From positions 1 to 20,390 of IMG/VR virus record IMGVR_UViG_3300027971_001851: a stretch of 20,390 nt of DNA. One strand, written 5' to 3'. Positions 5,962-14,363 of the stretch are shown piece by piece. The DNA comes from a virus. Under the pieces are notes generated by a model. That model made no database searches, was not told the origin of the DNA, and saw only the letters and a program-made list of their open reading frames with translations. The position numbers and the translations under genes are program-made. The number at the start of each line of letters is the position of its first letter. The stretch's first letter is position 1.

Positions 5962-6666
5962 ATGCTTACGAAGTTCAAGCTAGACACAACCGACTTCAAC
6001 AAAACGATTGATCGATATGTGCAAGAGAGAAATGTGGACTTTGTAAAAGAAGCAAACAAAAGAGCCGCTAACATTATAATGAATGCGATGAAATATACCA
6101 AGAGAACAAACCCGGCTAGGGTAGTTGCAGAGCTTGGGGCGATTGAGAAAGTTCGGCTCTTAAAAAGCGGAAAGGAAACCAAGGCAAAAAAGAATCGTGA
6201 GTTTTACAAGGGAACACCGGCAGGATTTAAGATATTTAATTGGAGGCGAAAGTTTAGGCCAGAAAGTCTGCCCCCTAAACTGCGAGGCGATGGGTTAGGC
6301 GGTAAAAAGATGGGCGTTCTTTATAATAGTTTCGTTAAATCCGTTAGACGATCTTGCAATTATGTAAGAGCCGGATGGTTGCCAGCATTAAACGCATACA
6401 AGAGAATTGGTGTTCGCCCAACTGTTGAAGAGGAAGGGGGACAGCAAAAAAAATCACCATCCCCAAGAACATCGGCAGGCGAGGGGTATGCAAGGCCAGC
6501 CTTTGCGGCCAAGGATTTTATTAAGACAACATTTGCCAACGCAGTCAATGGGATTGACAAAATTGGGCGTGCCCCACTTCGCCTCGCCATAAGGCTAGAA
6601 GAACTTGATATGAAGCAATATATAGAGAAGAAGGAGCAGGAAAGGCTTAACAAGCTCCGAAGGTAA
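5962..6666 (+). CDS. Basic tail-module protein of unknown function
   Basis: The ATG at 5962 is preferred because AAGGA lies about ten bases upstream; an earlier in-frame TTG at 5941 lies inside the chaperone extension. The 234-residue product is strongly basic. It begins with a helical segment (FNKTIDRYVQERNVDFVKEA, then NKRAANIIMNAM) and has a Gly/Lys-rich middle (KLRGDGLGGKKMG). It ends in a charged helix (MKQYIEKKEQERLNKLRR). The N-terminal helix recalls HK97-gp10-like head-tail proteins, but this is weak. It lies between the chaperones and the tape measure, so a tail assembly or tail-tip role is likely. Confidence 0.55.
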   Translation: MLTKFKLDTTDFNKTIDRYVQERNVDFVKEANKRAANIIMNAMKYTKRTNPARVVAELGAIEKVRLLKSGKETKAKKNREFYKGTPAGFKIFNWRRKFRPESLPPKLRGDGLGGKKMGVLYNSFVKSVRRSCNYVRAGWLPALNAYKRIGVRPTVEEEGGQQKKSPSPRTSAGEGYARPAFAAKDFIKTTFANAVNGIDKIGRAPLRLAIRLEELDMKQYIEKKEQERLNKLRR

Positions 6667-6667
6667 T

Positions 6668-7960
6668 ATGTCGTTCATTCTCCAAGGCGAAGTAGTTATT
6701 GACGGACGCAAGGGGACGACCGCCCTCAAAGATGTCCAGAGAGAAGCGAACCGAACTGCCGATACATTCCGCAAGGCGGGTGGTTCTACCGAGAGACTAG
6801 GCAAGAGCCTTTTATCTCTTGGCCTTAACGCTGGCAGAGCAGGAACATCCCTTGGGGCTTTGTCTAGGCTCGGGGCTGGGGGTCTGTTTGGTGCGGCGGT
6901 TCTTGGCTCAATCAATAAGTTTGGAGAAACCGTAAAACAAGCATCAACGGATTATTATGAATCTCAAAAATCACTTGCGGACGCATTTGAGACATCATTC
7001 AAAAGCACATCGGTTGAACAAGCACAAGCGGGGCTAGAAAAAACAGAGAATACTATCGAATCCTTACGAGGTAAGATCACTCAGCTTGGGGCATTAGGAG
7101 GATTTTTAGAGGGGCTTGAAAAGTTTTCTGGTATTAACCTAGGAGTTGGAGACACCAAAAGGGCATTAGATGACGCAAGGAATCAGCTTGCCGCACAAGA
7201 GGGAATTGTGGCGGCTAGAATTAAAGAGAGGGACGCACTCAAAGGAACAGAGGACTCTCTAAAAACACTAGAGAAAGTTTCTGCCCTTAATAAAATAGAC
7301 ATCAAACTGGCCGCCCTTCGGGGTGAGGCACAAGATGAGAATGTTGCGCTCGCCCTAGAAGAGTTGAGAACGCTAGAGACAACCATTTTAGCGGAAAAGG
7401 ATTTACTTAAAACCCTTGAGTCGATTACTGGGGCAAAGAAAAACCAAGAGGCAATAGACAATACCTTAAATACTCTTCAAGATTTAAGAGTTAAGAAAGC
7501 ACAATCAGAATATAATCTTGCCAAAGCAACAAAAGATCAAGGCGCAAAATCCTTTGGTCAAGCCCAACAAGCAGGGGGCGGCCTCCTCGGAGCAAGCAGA
7601 TCGGGGCAACAAGCCCTCGACACGGCAAGGAAAGTGAGAGCTAGGGAAAACAAGACAGCCGATTTTAAGACACAAGAGAAGGTTTTTGGGGGGATGCAAG
7701 AAGAAGAAAACAAGAAAAGAGCAAAGCAAGGGTTGCCCCCGATTAGTCGTATGGGGATTATGGAAAGAGAGGCCGCCAAACAAGCCGCCGGTGAAGCCCC
7801 CAGCCTATCAGAGAAATTGCTTGGGGGACAGACAGGACAGAACCCAGCACAGATAGCCGCAGAACAAGCAAAGGGCGGTGGGGGCAAGGATTCACAAACT
7901 CTGCTCCTTAAAGCGATTGAAGAATTGAACATGAAACTACCAGCCGCCGTGGCTCAATAA
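6668..7960 (+). CDS. Tape measure protein (short)
   Basis: A 430-residue protein that starts two bases after the previous gene. The N-terminus (LQGEVVIDGRKGTTALKDVQ, REANRTADTFRKAGGSTERL) is typical of tape measure proteins. A Gly/Ala-rich hydrophobic patch (GALSRLGAGGLFGAAVLG, about residues 63-80) follows. Long Glu/Lys/Gln/Leu-rich helices fill residues 110-300 (EKTENTIESLRGKIT, DDARNQLAAQEGIVAARIKE). The C-terminal part is Gly/Gln/Lys-rich and low in complexity. Tape measure proteins set tail length and span the tube lumen. By the usual relation of about 1.5 angstrom per residue this one would suit a tail of only about 60-65 nm, which is an estimate. No lytic or peptidase domain is visible. 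Confidence 0.7.
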   Translation: MSFILQGEVVIDGRKGTTALKDVQREANRTADTFRKAGGSTERLGKSLLSLGLNAGRAGTSLGALSRLGAGGLFGAAVLGSINKFGETVKQASTDYYESQKSLADAFETSFKSTSVEQAQAGLEKTENTIESLRGKITQLGALGGFLEGLEKFSGINLGVGDTKRALDDARNQLAAQEGIVAARIKERDALKGTEDSLKTLEKVSALNKIDIKLAALRGEAQDENVALALEELRTLETTILAEKDLLKTLESITGAKKNQEAIDNTLNTLQDLRVKKAQSEYNLAKATKDQGAKSFGQAQQAGGGLLGASRSGQQALDTARKVRARENKTADFKTQEKVFGGMQEEENKKRAKQGLPPISRMGIMEREAAKQAAGEAPSLSEKLLGGQTGQNPAQIAAEQAKGGGGKDSQTLLLKAIEELNMKLPAAVAQ

Positions 7961-7969
7961 GGATAATCT

Positions 7970-8638
7970 ATGTCAGCTACAATCATATCTAATATTAGCT
8001 CGTTTGATTACGAGCCAGATATTCAAACAGATAATAGTCGTGATGGAATTACGGTCTTTCAGTTTTCTATTGTGGGTTCGTTTAGTGCGTTAAATTCTAG
8101 TTTTTTATTAGATGAAGATGTGTCCGGAGTTCCAGATCAGCCACCCGGTAGCTTTCGTGTTGTGCGGAGAAATATGACGCATATTGCGGGGGACACGGCA
8201 AATGGACTTTATCGGCTTCAAGTATCGGCAGAGGGCGGGACTGGGAACAATTCTCTTTTTGTCCTAGAAACAAGCTATCAATATCAAAAAGAGGCCGTAA
8301 GCGGGATTGTTCAAGTTCCAACCATAGATATTGCTATTACCTATATTTGCGAGTGGCTATCCCCAACAGCAACTATCACAACCAACAGCCAATCTGCTGA
8401 TGTAACTGATGTTCAGAATAGAGTTAAGGCTCTTGTTGGTAATCTTGATGTTCAAATTATCAGAAATAAACCAAACAGAATTGCTCCTATTGGGACGGTG
8501 CTTTATCCTGTATATGGGTTTGGAATAAATAAAGATGCAATTATTATTACAGGCTCGTCAGTTGAAAATGCCGGGGGTTTATATAGAGTAAGGGCATCAG
8601 CAACTAAAGGACAAATGCAGAACGAATTTGATTTATGA
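7970..8638 (+). CDS. Minor tail protein of unknown type
   Basis: A 222-residue protein with AAGGAT before the ATG. It is beta-rich with blocks 'GITVFQFSIVGSFSALNSSF', 'GLYRLQVSAEGG' and 'GGLYRVRASATKG'. The two 'GLYR.......' elements (around residues 82 and 205) suggest two related beta domains or strands at similar positions. The protein lies directly after the tape measure, where distal tail or baseplate-hub proteins are usual. No signature identifies Dit or Tal. It ends by ATGA overlap with the next gene. Confidence 0.55.
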   Translation: MSATIISNISSFDYEPDIQTDNSRDGITVFQFSIVGSFSALNSSFLLDEDVSGVPDQPPGSFRVVRRNMTHIAGDTANGLYRLQVSAEGGTGNNSLFVLETSYQYQKEAVSGIVQVPTIDIAITYICEWLSPTATITTNSQSADVTDVQNRVKALVGNLDVQIIRNKPNRIAPIGTVLYPVYGFGINKDAIIITGSSVENAGGLYRVRASATKGQMQNEFDL

Positions 8639-8919
8639 AAAATGGGAATGGTTCGGCTTTTGTTGGTGTGCCTGTATTAGCTGATAACGGCATTATTACC
8701 AAGACCTACCTCCACGACCTAGAGGCCGCCGTAAGGCAAAGAACCCCAATAGGCGGCGCAAATATCGACATTAAGGTGACTGACGGAAGTTATGTAATAT
8801 CTGCCACGGCTGGAATCAATGTTGGGGGCGGGGGAGGAGTGCCTGCTGGCTTTACAGCCGTCACGCTCACAGTCTGTTCTAATGGCACGCCCTCAACAAT
8901 TATGGTCTTGGGCAAGTAA
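8635..8919 (+). CDS. Small tail-module protein, 94 aa
   Basis: The ATG overlaps the previous stop in ATGA. The product has a short helix (HDLEAAVRQRT), beta segments (NIDIKVTDGSYVISATAG), a Gly run (INVGGGGGVP) and a final strand pair. The Gly-rich hinge suggests a linker or a fibre-attachment piece. Nothing in it identifies a family. It is followed 21 bases later by the giant repeat protein and may belong to the same appendage. Confidence 0.5.
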   Translation: MKNGNGSAFVGVPVLADNGIITKTYLHDLEAAVRQRTPIGGANIDIKVTDGSYVISATAGINVGGGGGVPAGFTAVTLTVCSNGTPSTIMVLGK

Positions 8920-8940
8920 TTGACAAGGGCATAGACTAAA

Positions 8941-11900
8941 GTGAACTATCAAGAGCTATTTCTGGATGTTTCTAGTGGAAGATTTTTGGATGGGCAAAGC
9001 GCTGTCCCAGCCGGCAAGCCAACAATATTTTCTGATGAGCAGAGGAATCTAAAAATCAATGTTCTTCAAGTCAATAAAAATGTTGTTAGCTCTAAACAGC
9101 CAGCAGACGACAGCTCCTTCAAGGCTCGACTTGGAACTTCGACATTAAAATTAGCAGATGGTCAAGTCGCCAGCACACAGCCAATCAACACAATTAGAGC
9201 TACTGCGACAATAGTAACATCGCCAGCATCGAGGACAGTTGGGTCGGCACGGATATTTACTTACACGCCAGTTACGGCAAATCTGATTTCTTCCATAGCA
9301 ACTTTCCCAATAGTAACAGGAGTCTTTAGATTGAATGTGGATTATGTTGCGCCAGTTACAGCAAGCATCACAGCGGGGTTTGTAATACCAACGCCTAGTA
9401 TTATTACTAGGCCGCTTGCATATATAGATTCTGGTCTTGGGGGCGTTAATATTGCCAATAGCTACGAGTTTTTGGAAAACCAAATATTGATTAACCCAGA
9501 TTTATCACAAGGACTACGAACCACGGTAACGGCAACATTTTCCTCAACTATACTTGGCGGTCAAGTTGTTGATTTAGATATTATAAATAGAGGCTCTGGG
9601 TATCCAAACGGAAGTTACAGCCTAAACATCGCATCACCCACAACTGCGGGGGCTACTTTTACTGCGACAGTATCGGGCGGGGTGGTTACAACAATATCAA
9701 TCGTGACTGGCGGTTTTGGTTACGGAGTCGGGCCGTTCAATTTGGTATTTAGTGCAACAACCGGAACCCCAGCGGCGGCAACCGCATCTTCCCTTAATGG
9801 CTCAATCAACAAAATAACTATTACCGACGGAGGAACTGGTTACTCAACCGCACCTAGCGTCACTCTTGATGCGCCAACACCGGGAACTGCCTCTGCAACT
9901 GTCGTAGCAAGCGGTGGATTTATCCAGTCAGCAACAATTACAAGCGGAGGGTTTGGTTATCTTTCTGCTCCCGCTGTAACGCTTTTTAGACCAACAAGAT
10001 CATTATATGCAACCGGAACAGCGATTGTTGATCTAGGGTGTAAGGGAGTAAACACAAATGAAACTCCTCTTATATTTAGCGACCCAGATGGCTCAGAAAC
10101 ACCTCCGACATCCAAAAGACCAGTTGCTTCAATAGCATATACTGGGTCGGGTACTTTATGGAGAACCACGATTACTGATGTGGGATATGGATATTCTACA
10201 TCGACCACCCCAACCGTATCGCACGACGATATCCTAGCATTCTTGCCTGTTGCAAGGGCTGGGTTTGGTCAAGGGGGCGATGCAAATTCTTGGTACTCTA
10301 GAGTTGTTAATAAGAATGTTGTAGGAGGTGGCGAATTTGGGAGAATGACCATAAACTCAGTAGTCGGCTTTTCTGAAACCGCAACAAAGATCAATCTTGG
10401 CGGCCTTAATGTTAGGTTTGGGGTTGGGTCGGGCATTTTCCCCGATATGTGCAAATTTATTACTGGTGGGATGGGTCAGACTTCTGGCATATTCAAGGGA
10501 TTTAATACAAGTGGTTCGGAATTTGAAGCACTAAGGGATGGGGTTGATGGTAGTGGCACTATTGGGTATGGCGCAAAATTATTAAATTCTATTGGGGTTG
10601 TTGTAACTGGGTCAATATTTGATCCTCAGCAAACTAGAGTATTTAGACCAGCAGAAAATAAAGGCGGCCTAACTGGTTCTGGCAATATTTCAGCAGAGGC
10701 ATACGCCACATATTTCCCCCGAGGAACGCCTGTGCTTATATATGGCGTTGCAATTATTGGGCAAATAAATCCCAAAAGACTCTATGAAGCGCCAGCAACA
10801 ATTTCTACGCCGTTCGTTAGAAACACTATTAGAAATACTCCAGATCAATTCGCAAGCCCACAACACGAAAAATTTGCTGGCAAAAGCGTCCGAGTTGCGA
10901 TTGTTCCCAAAAATAGGAATTTTGTTCCGACCCGATACGCAGTTATGGAAATTGTAATCCCGCCTAGAGATACATCGTATCAAGTAGCTGTTGTAGACAA
11001 AGGCGAGAACGGCTCAAAATTTGGCTTTCAAGACTTTGGAGGAGGCAGATTTACGCCAGAGTTTAGGCTATTAGATGCAGGGGCGGGGTATCCATCCACA
11101 TATAGAGAGGGGTTTGATATTGTTGAGTTAGGCACACTAACCAGCGACCCAGTTATCTTTGAGTATAGTGGGGCAACTGTCTATACTATGCCAGCTACTT
11201 TCAATCTTGGATTTATTGATTCGCCCTTCTCGCAACCCGCCTCTATTACAACTCGACCCGGCCCAGCCTCTGTTCAATATCTGCTAGGAAGCGGTGGAGT
11301 TGGATACACAAAAAGCGTAAACATTGGATTTCAAACCGTTCAAACTCTTGGCCTAGTTCGTTCTGCCACCCTGCTTAATGCGCCAGCCTCGTATTCAGAT
11401 GGGACATATAGCTGTTCTGTGCAAGCCCCCGCCTCCGGAACGGCGGCACAAATAGATTTAATTGTTAGTAGGGGGGGAGCAAAATCTACAATTATGGTTG
11501 TAAATGGTGGTAGCGGATATACCTCTGCTCCTATTGTAACTGCCCCAGCACCAAACTTCATTAGTGGGCAAGTAAAAAGTGTTTCTGTTTTAACTCAACC
11601 TCAAGGATATTCCATTGGTCGATCATTTTCTCTTTCTGTTCCAACCAGCCCAATAGACGGAGGACAAGCATCTGTTCTGTTCACACAATCTAGCTCTGGG
11701 TCTGTCGGCGTAATTATTGAAAACCCGGGCTTTGGCTATCAAACAGCGCAAGTTGCCACAGCACCAGACCCAGACAGAAGATTAGAGTCTGGATTCTTAA
11801 ATACCCTTGAATTGCAAAATAGTCCTAACGGATACAAAGTTGGACAAGCCTACTCATTGCAAATCCAACAAAGCCCACAATCGGGGGGTAACGCAGTTGC

Positions 11901-12615
11901 AAATCTCATTAAAGAATCAGAATCTAAATATGTATTTCAGATAGTCAATGCTGGTGCTGGATATACCTCTGCGCCCATTGTGACAGCACCAAGCCCAGAC
12001 GCACCTAATGGTCTGCTTTCGTCAGTAGCCATAACAACTATGGGGGCTGGTTATGCACCGGGAACATACGAGGCCACGGTTGGCACAGCCGCCGCTGGGG
12101 GGCAGACTGCCAAGGTAAATTATATTGTTGATAACAACCTTAGTGGTGAATATGTAATTGTCGAAAGTGGCACAGGGTATACCTCCGCACCGGCTATTTC
12201 TGTCCCAACACCGGCGGGGTCTGTCATTTCCTCTATTTCAATTACTTGTGCTGGCTCTTATTATACCTCTGATAATTATACCGCAACAATACAAGACGCA
12301 ACTGGACTAGGTGTTAGATTAGATAATCCGACAATACAGAATGGGCAGTTGCAAAATATCAATGTTTTAGCTAGGGGCTTTGGATTTACGGATAACCCTG
12401 CAATTATTTTCTCCAAGCCTCCTATCCCACAGACTCCACAGCTACAAAGAAATCAGCTAGATTTAACCTTTAACATTACAACCGCCTCGGCCAACGCCAT
12501 CCTATCTACATCCACCCAAAAGGATATTCTTATGGAAGTGTTTGAGACTGACGGAACGAACGAACAGGTCGTGGCTCAAGCCACAGTCAGCCTAGCCAAG
12601 AGAGTTTTAGAATAG
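8941..12615 (+). CDS. Giant GxGY-repeat tail fibre/tip protein, 1224 aa
   Basis: The start is a GTG 21 bases after the preceding stop, with no clear ribosome site. The N-terminal 80 residues (LFLDVSSGRFLDGQ and so on) look like an attachment domain. From about residue 213 onward come many copies of a unit around I-x-x-G-G-x-GY-x-x-AP-x-V-x-x-x-xP. Examples are ITDGGTGYSTAPSVT, ITSGGFGYLSAPAVT, VVNGGSGYTSAPIVTAPAP and IVNAGAGYTSAPIVTAPSP. The array is split by a non-repeat domain, roughly residues 425-707, rich in Gly/Phe/Arg. The last 70 residues (QLDLTFNITTASANAILST and on) form a distinct beta domain. Such Gly-Tyr repeats are common in fibre-like proteins of aquatic phages. A host-binding appendage is likely. 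No catalytic motif is visible. Confidence 0.72.
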   Translation: MNYQELFLDVSSGRFLDGQSAVPAGKPTIFSDEQRNLKINVLQVNKNVVSSKQPADDSSFKARLGTSTLKLADGQVASTQPINTIRATATIVTSPASRTVGSARIFTYTPVTANLISSIATFPIVTGVFRLNVDYVAPVTASITAGFVIPTPSIITRPLAYIDSGLGGVNIANSYEFLENQILINPDLSQGLRTTVTATFSSTILGGQVVDLDIINRGSGYPNGSYSLNIASPTTAGATFTATVSGGVVTTISIVTGGFGYGVGPFNLVFSATTGTPAAATASSLNGSINKITITDGGTGYSTAPSVTLDAPTPGTASATVVASGGFIQSATITSGGFGYLSAPAVTLFRPTRSLYATGTAIVDLGCKGVNTNETPLIFSDPDGSETPPTSKRPVASIAYTGSGTLWRTTITDVGYGYSTSTTPTVSHDDILAFLPVARAGFGQGGDANSWYSRVVNKNVVGGGEFGRMTINSVVGFSETATKINLGGLNVRFGVGSGIFPDMCKFITGGMGQTSGIFKGFNTSGSEFEALRDGVDGSGTIGYGAKLLNSIGVVVTGSIFDPQQTRVFRPAENKGGLTGSGNISAEAYATYFPRGTPVLIYGVAIIGQINPKRLYEAPATISTPFVRNTIRNTPDQFASPQHEKFAGKSVRVAIVPKNRNFVPTRYAVMEIVIPPRDTSYQVAVVDKGENGSKFGFQDFGGGRFTPEFRLLDAGAGYPSTYREGFDIVELGTLTSDPVIFEYSGATVYTMPATFNLGFIDSPFSQPASITTRPGPASVQYLLGSGGVGYTKSVNIGFQTVQTLGLVRSATLLNAPASYSDGTYSCSVQAPASGTAAQIDLIVSRGGAKSTIMVVNGGSGYTSAPIVTAPAPNFISGQVKSVSVLTQPQGYSIGRSFSLSVPTSPIDGGQASVLFTQSSSGSVGVIIENPGFGYQTAQVATAPDPDRRLESGFLNTLELQNSPNGYKVGQAYSLQIQQSPQSGGNAVANLIKESESKYVFQIVNAGAGYTSAPIVTAPSPDAPNGLLSSVAITTMGAGYAPGTYEATVGTAAAGGQTAKVNYIVDNNLSGEYVIVESGTGYTSAPAISVPTPAGSVISSISITCAGSYYTSDNYTATIQDATGLGVRLDNPTIQNGQLQNINVLARGFGFTDNPAIIFSKPPIPQTPQLQRNQLDLTFNITTASANAILSTSTQKDILMEVFETDGTNEQVVAQATVSLAKRVLE
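9577..12420 (+). repeat. Array of about 14 degenerate GxGY protein repeats
   Basis: Repeat cores fall near 9589, 9709, 9832, 9947, 10180, 11078, 11290, 11505, 11725, 11949, 12040, 12168, 12249 and 12373. Five copies lie before and nine after a gap of about 850 bases without repeats. Copies in the second block alternate between a GY.SAPIV form and a GY..G.Y...V form, which suggests a two-part structural unit. Codon choices differ between copies, so these are old repeats. Confidence 0.6.
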
Positions 12616-12644
12616 CCTCGGGGCTGATGCCCTAACGAAATCCT

Positions 12645-13292
12645 ATGGGCAAGGTTCTTCACGCTAGTTACAGCGGGTATTTCCCATTTTGTGTTCAGAA
12701 AGGAAAGATTACTTCTGGGTCATTTATTGAAGTTACGCTCAAAGAGGCAATGAGCATATATTGGAAAATACAAACAATGTCTTATGAATGGTTCACGCCA
12801 CTGGGGACTAACTTTTCTGAAAAACAAGAAGGCAAAATACAAAGATCATTATTTAGTTACGAATTTTCCCCACTCCCTGACGAACAAAACTTGGTCTGCG
12901 GAGGTGTTTATTGGAGTTATGACGCACAAATAACCGATATAGTTTCTTCTGGAACTTTCGTTTATCCTATATCAAATTATGCTTTTACCGATGAAGCTGG
13001 AGTTATATTTAACTGGGGAAATATGGTTCAATCCGATGGTATTTTTTATATCCCAATAGATTTATTTTTAAGTTTAGGCGATAACGAACCAGCAACATAT
13101 ACGCTAAATTATGCCGGCACAAATGATAATGAGGAACTAACCACAATAAATATACTTGATAACTCTGTTCAGGCTCTTTATTGGAAGCGTGCTGATATTA
13201 ACCCATATTACCCAACACAAATGACAATATCTCCACTAGAATACTGGTCTTATGGTAGCACTTACAACACCTCGACTGGACAGCCCCTTTGA
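12645..13292 (+). CDS. Aromatic-rich tail-module accessory protein
   Basis: A 215-residue protein with unusually many Tyr, Trp and Phe residues (SGYFPFCVQKGKITSGSF, MSIYWKIQTMSYEWFTPLG, VYWSYDAQITD, ALYWKRADINPYYPTQ). It is beta-rich, without a signal peptide or membrane helix. Surface aromatics are common in carbohydrate-binding domains. Being the last gene before the lysis cassette and directly after the giant fibre-like protein, it could be a receptor-binding or fibre-assembly protein. No family is recognised. It is noticeably richer in A+T than the lysis genes that follow. Confidence 0.55.
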   Translation: MGKVLHASYSGYFPFCVQKGKITSGSFIEVTLKEAMSIYWKIQTMSYEWFTPLGTNFSEKQEGKIQRSLFSYEFSPLPDEQNLVCGGVYWSYDAQITDIVSSGTFVYPISNYAFTDEAGVIFNWGNMVQSDGIFYIPIDLFLSLGDNEPATYTLNYAGTNDNEELTTINILDNSVQALYWKRADINPYYPTQMTISPLEYWSYGSTYNTSTGQPL

Positions 13293-13308
13293 CACTCACC
13301 CCCTTCTT

Positions 13309-13479
13309 ATGAACACACTCCTATCCTTCGTTCAAACACAAGACTTGTTTGCTTGGCTTGGAGCATTGACCGCCCTTCTGACTGCGGCGATTGCTATTTG
13401 TGCATTGATACCCGGTGACGAGCCGGAGGCCACGCTAACCAAGATCGTTTCGTTTCTCTCCAAGTTTTCTAGGAAATAA
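13309..13479 (+). CDS. Holin-like small membrane protein, 56 aa
   Basis: The ATG at 13309 is chosen over an in-frame GTG at 13252 that lies within the previous gene. The product has one long hydrophobic segment (LFAWLGALTALLTAAIAICAL, about residues 13-33), a short acidic turn (GDEPEATL) and a basic amphipathic C-terminus (KIVSFLSKFSRK). Phage-encoded small proteins of the type 'alTAataI.aL.P...dd....K....L..L' are common next to endolysins and are usually taken as holins or holin-like proteins. It starts a run of two membrane proteins, a lipoprotein and an endolysin. Topology is inferred. Confidence 0.6.
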   Translation: MNTLLSFVQTQDLFAWLGALTALLTAAIAICALIPGDEPEATLTKIVSFLSKFSRK

Positions 13480-13481
13480 CA

Positions 13482-13643
13482 ATGTGGGAGGCCATTCTCG
13501 CCTCGCTCGCTGGACTAATTGGAATCATCGCTTGGTGGACAAAGAACCGAGCCAAGACAAGAAAAGAACGAGACGATGAAGAGATTGCTTACAACCGCCG
13601 TCTACGAGATGCGGAAGTGGATTCTTGGATTCATCGCAACTAG
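13482..13643 (+). CDS. Short membrane protein, candidate i-spanin (Rz-like), 53 aa
   Basis: The ATG lies two bases after the holin-like gene's stop. The N-terminus (ILASLAGLIGIIAWW, residues 4-18) is one membrane segment. The rest is highly charged and helical (KNRAKTRKERDDEEIAYNRR, LRDAEVDSW). An N-terminal anchor followed by a charged helix, with the next lipoprotein gene starting inside its 3' end in another frame, is the arrangement of Rz/Rz1 spanins. At 53 residues it is much shorter than a typical Rz of about 150, so it might instead be an antiholin or other accessory protein. Confidence 0.5.
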   Translation: MWEAILASLAGLIGIIAWWTKNRAKTRKERDDEEIAYNRRLRDAEVDSWIHRN

Positions 13644-13857
13644 CTTTCTCCTTTGTGGGTGCGTAACCACCCGCCCTTACGACCTTGGCGAAGTCCCGAA
13701 CCAAGATTCAATTACCGACTACATTATGCGGTGGGACAAGCTCGACCGAAACAAATCAACCCCAGAAGAATACAGACAGCTTTTTGGGCAATCGCTCAAA
13801 ACGATTTCTCGACTCGTGGAGGAGAATGAACGACTCCGAAAGAGGCTCGATCAATGA
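13609..13857 (+). CDS. Lipoprotein, candidate o-spanin (Rz1-like)
   Basis: The preferred ATG at 13609 gives an 82-residue protein with a classic lipoprotein signal: MRK, then WILGFIATSFLL and the lipobox-like L-C-G-C with the modified Cys at 18. An in-frame ATG at 13576 would add 11 residues. The first 35 bases overlap the preceding membrane-protein gene in a different frame. The mature part has a polar stretch (VTTRPYDLGEVPNQDS) and a C-terminal helix or coiled coil (LKTISRLVEENERLRKRLDQ). Proline enrichment, usual in Rz1, is weak. Overlap, lipobox and the neighbouring endolysin support an outer-membrane spanin subunit, with the coiled coil pairing with the inner-membrane partner. It ends by ATGA overlap with the endolysin gene. 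Confidence 0.55.
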   Translation: MRKWILGFIATSFLLCGCVTTRPYDLGEVPNQDSITDYIMRWDKLDRNKSTPEEYRQLFGQSLKTISRLVEENERLRKRLDQ

Positions 13858-14360
13858 CGATTCGGGAGGCGGTGGAAAGGTCAAGAGGCCACATAGAAAA
13901 GTGTGAGCCTAGTTTTGGCAAGAGGGTGGGAGCTTGGTATAGCGAGTTGATGAGCAAAAAGATTCCGGTGCTGATCTATTGTTCGGTGCGTACCCCTCAA
14001 GAGCAAGAGGAGCTTTACGCCCAAGGACGGACAAAGGCTGGGAGAAAAGTCACAAACGCTCGTGGAATACCCCCGCAATCGCTCCACATTGACCAAGGTA
14101 AAGGCTCTCACGCCATTGACTATGTTCCCCTTGCCCGCACTCCGAGTGGCGATCTGGTGACCTCGTGGGATGATGACCAAGGCTATTCAATCACACGCAA
14201 GATTGCGGAGAAGCACGGCCTCCGAGGATTGGATTGGGAACAGCCCCACCTTGAAGATGCAAATATCTCTGGATGGCGGGAGCTTGTCTCGCCACAAAAG
14301 CAAGAGGTGAACAAGCAAAAGATTTCTCTAGTAAGTAAGCGTCCGTGGTCTAGCAGATAA
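13854..14360 (+). CDS. Endolysin, M15-type zinc peptidase (L-Ala-D-Glu/D-Ala-D-Ala peptidase family)
   Basis: A 168-residue protein. It has the M15 hallmark 'YCSVRTPQEQEELYAQGRT' (residues 42-60), then KVTNARG, then 'SLHIDQGKGSHAIDYVPL' (76-93), and finally 'GLDWEQPHLED' (125-135). In M15 endolysins such as the T5 enzyme the zinc ligands are H and D of an SxHxxGxAxD-type motif and the H of a W..PH motif. Here they would be H78 or H86, D89 and H132. The spacing between H78 and D89 is about five residues longer than in the standard motif. The enzyme would cut peptidoglycan stem peptides for host lysis. No signal peptide is seen, consistent with holin-dependent export. ATGA overlap with the lipoprotein gene places it in the lysis cassette. 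Confidence 0.82.
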   Translation: MTIREAVERSRGHIEKCEPSFGKRVGAWYSELMSKKIPVLIYCSVRTPQEQEELYAQGRTKAGRKVTNARGIPPQSLHIDQGKGSHAIDYVPLARTPSGDLVTSWDDDQGYSITRKIAEKHGLRGLDWEQPHLEDANISGWRELVSPQKQEVNKQKISLVSKRPWSSR

Positions 14361-14363
14361 AGG

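Noticed and set aside
5787-6182. A 131-codon open frame on the - strand
   Set aside because: It lies opposite the chaperone extension and the following gene, which have context, ribosome-site and frameshift support. It has no plausible family and no - strand neighbours.
7505-7932. Overlapping long - strand frames opposite the tape measure gene
   Set aside because: Two different - strand frames are open here because of the skewed codon use of the Lys/Gln/Ala-rich + strand gene. Their products are Cys/Ser/Pro-rich, as expected of shadows.
12618-12640. Possible terminator hairpin GGGC-TGAT-GCCC between the fibre and accessory genes
   Set aside because: Only four base pairs with a short loop and no T-run. 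Too weak to call.
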